Assembly: GCA_023231105.1 (NCBI GenBank)
Contig: JALNWB010000109.1
Coordinates: 1-13,690 of the forward strand
Reading direction: 5' to 3'
Origin: Ignavibacteriaceae bacterium
GTDB lineage: Bacteria; Bacteroidota; Ignavibacteria; Ignavibacteriales; Ignavibacteriaceae
DNA: 13,690 nt
Each line of letters starts with the position of its first letter. The stretch's first letter is position 1. Positions 13,581 to 13,690 of this stretch are shown piece by piece. The position numbers and the translations under genes are program-made. Below the pieces are notes generated by a model. The model had not been told where the DNA came from, did not search any database, and saw nothing but the letters and a program-made list of their open reading frames with translations.

Positions 13581-13690
13581 ATGAGAAAAATATTTCTGTT
13601 ATTGATCTTCGTATTTACATCTGTAGTCAGGTTGAGTGCACAAACTCAAGTTGAAGTTACAGGAGATATTACAACAAACACAACATGGAC
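13581..13690 (+). CDS. Secreted protein, N-terminal fragment (runs off the window)
   Basis: Only the first 36 codons are present. ATG 13581 has AAGGAAAA about seven bases upstream and begins a clear signal peptide (MRKIFLLLIFVFTSVVRLSA, then QTQVEVTGD). The mature start reads VTGDITTNTTW, resembling the opening of exported Bacteroidota proteins in which such a strand leads into a beta-helix or anchored repeat domain. It lies 64 bp after the receptor gene with no terminator or promoter visible between them, so it is probably co-transcribed and may be the receptor's partner. Function cannot be assigned from this fragment. Confidence 0.7.
   Translation, partial: MRKIFLLLIFVFTSVVRLSAQTQVEVTGDITTNTTW

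Noticed and set aside
1..13690. tRNA, rRNA or known riboswitch
   Set aside because: Reading both strands by eye, I saw no tRNA-like cloverleaf, rRNA-conserved sequence or recognisable riboswitch core; a covariance-model search would be needed to exclude divergent ones.

Overview
The window looks like chromosomal DNA from a Bacteroidota/Ignavibacteria-type Gram-negative bacterium. It is AT-rich and encodes a TonB-dependent receptor with an N-terminal carboxypeptidase-like domain and two small outer-membrane barrels ending in Phe. One promoter has a perfect Bacteroidota-type -7 element (TAnnTTTG). The assignment comes from gene families and promoter style, not from a marker gene.

Left part (1-5700) is patchy and repeat-rich. 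It starts with the 3' end of a PiT phosphate transporter (2-145), followed by a 5'-truncated second pit copy (164-606). A RAYT-type IS200-like Y1 transposase (686-1147, minus) comes next. It is bracketed by the palindromic repeat family it probably mobilises: one copy touches its stop codon and about twelve lie in a ~50-bp periodic array (1193-1757). Four minus-strand genes follow: two paralogous small outer-membrane proteins, an exported YdjC/ChbG-type deacetylase, and a beta-class DNA methyltransferase with a C-terminal Mrr-like nuclease domain. A 133-bp MITE with 13-bp terminal inverted repeats and a 7-bp target duplication sits between the last two.

Right part (6050-13690) is a co-oriented block of three transcription units. 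Each starts with the same promoter architecture: four TTAACA-like hexamers exactly 11 bp apart, then 9 bp, then TAnnTTTR. The 11-bp periodic hexamers resemble Pho boxes bound by PhoB/PhoP regulators. Unit 1 encodes a GT4 glycosyltransferase resembling diacylglycerol glycosyltransferases (Agt/SqdX type) and a calcineurin-like phosphoesterase (PlcP candidate). Unit 2 encodes a 64-aa two-helix membrane protein directly abutting a bifunctional OlsF-type ornithine-lipid synthase. Unit 3 encodes a TonB-dependent receptor and the start of a secreted protein.

Taken together, and with pit at the left edge, the right part reads as a phosphate-starvation locus. Phospholipid would be broken down (phosphoesterase) and replaced by glycolipid (glycosyltransferase) and phosphorus-free ornithine lipid (OlsF), while the receptor imports a scarce, possibly phosphorus-bearing, substrate. 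The promoter repeats and protein motifs are visible in the sequence. The regulator identity, lipid substrates and receptor ligand are inferred.
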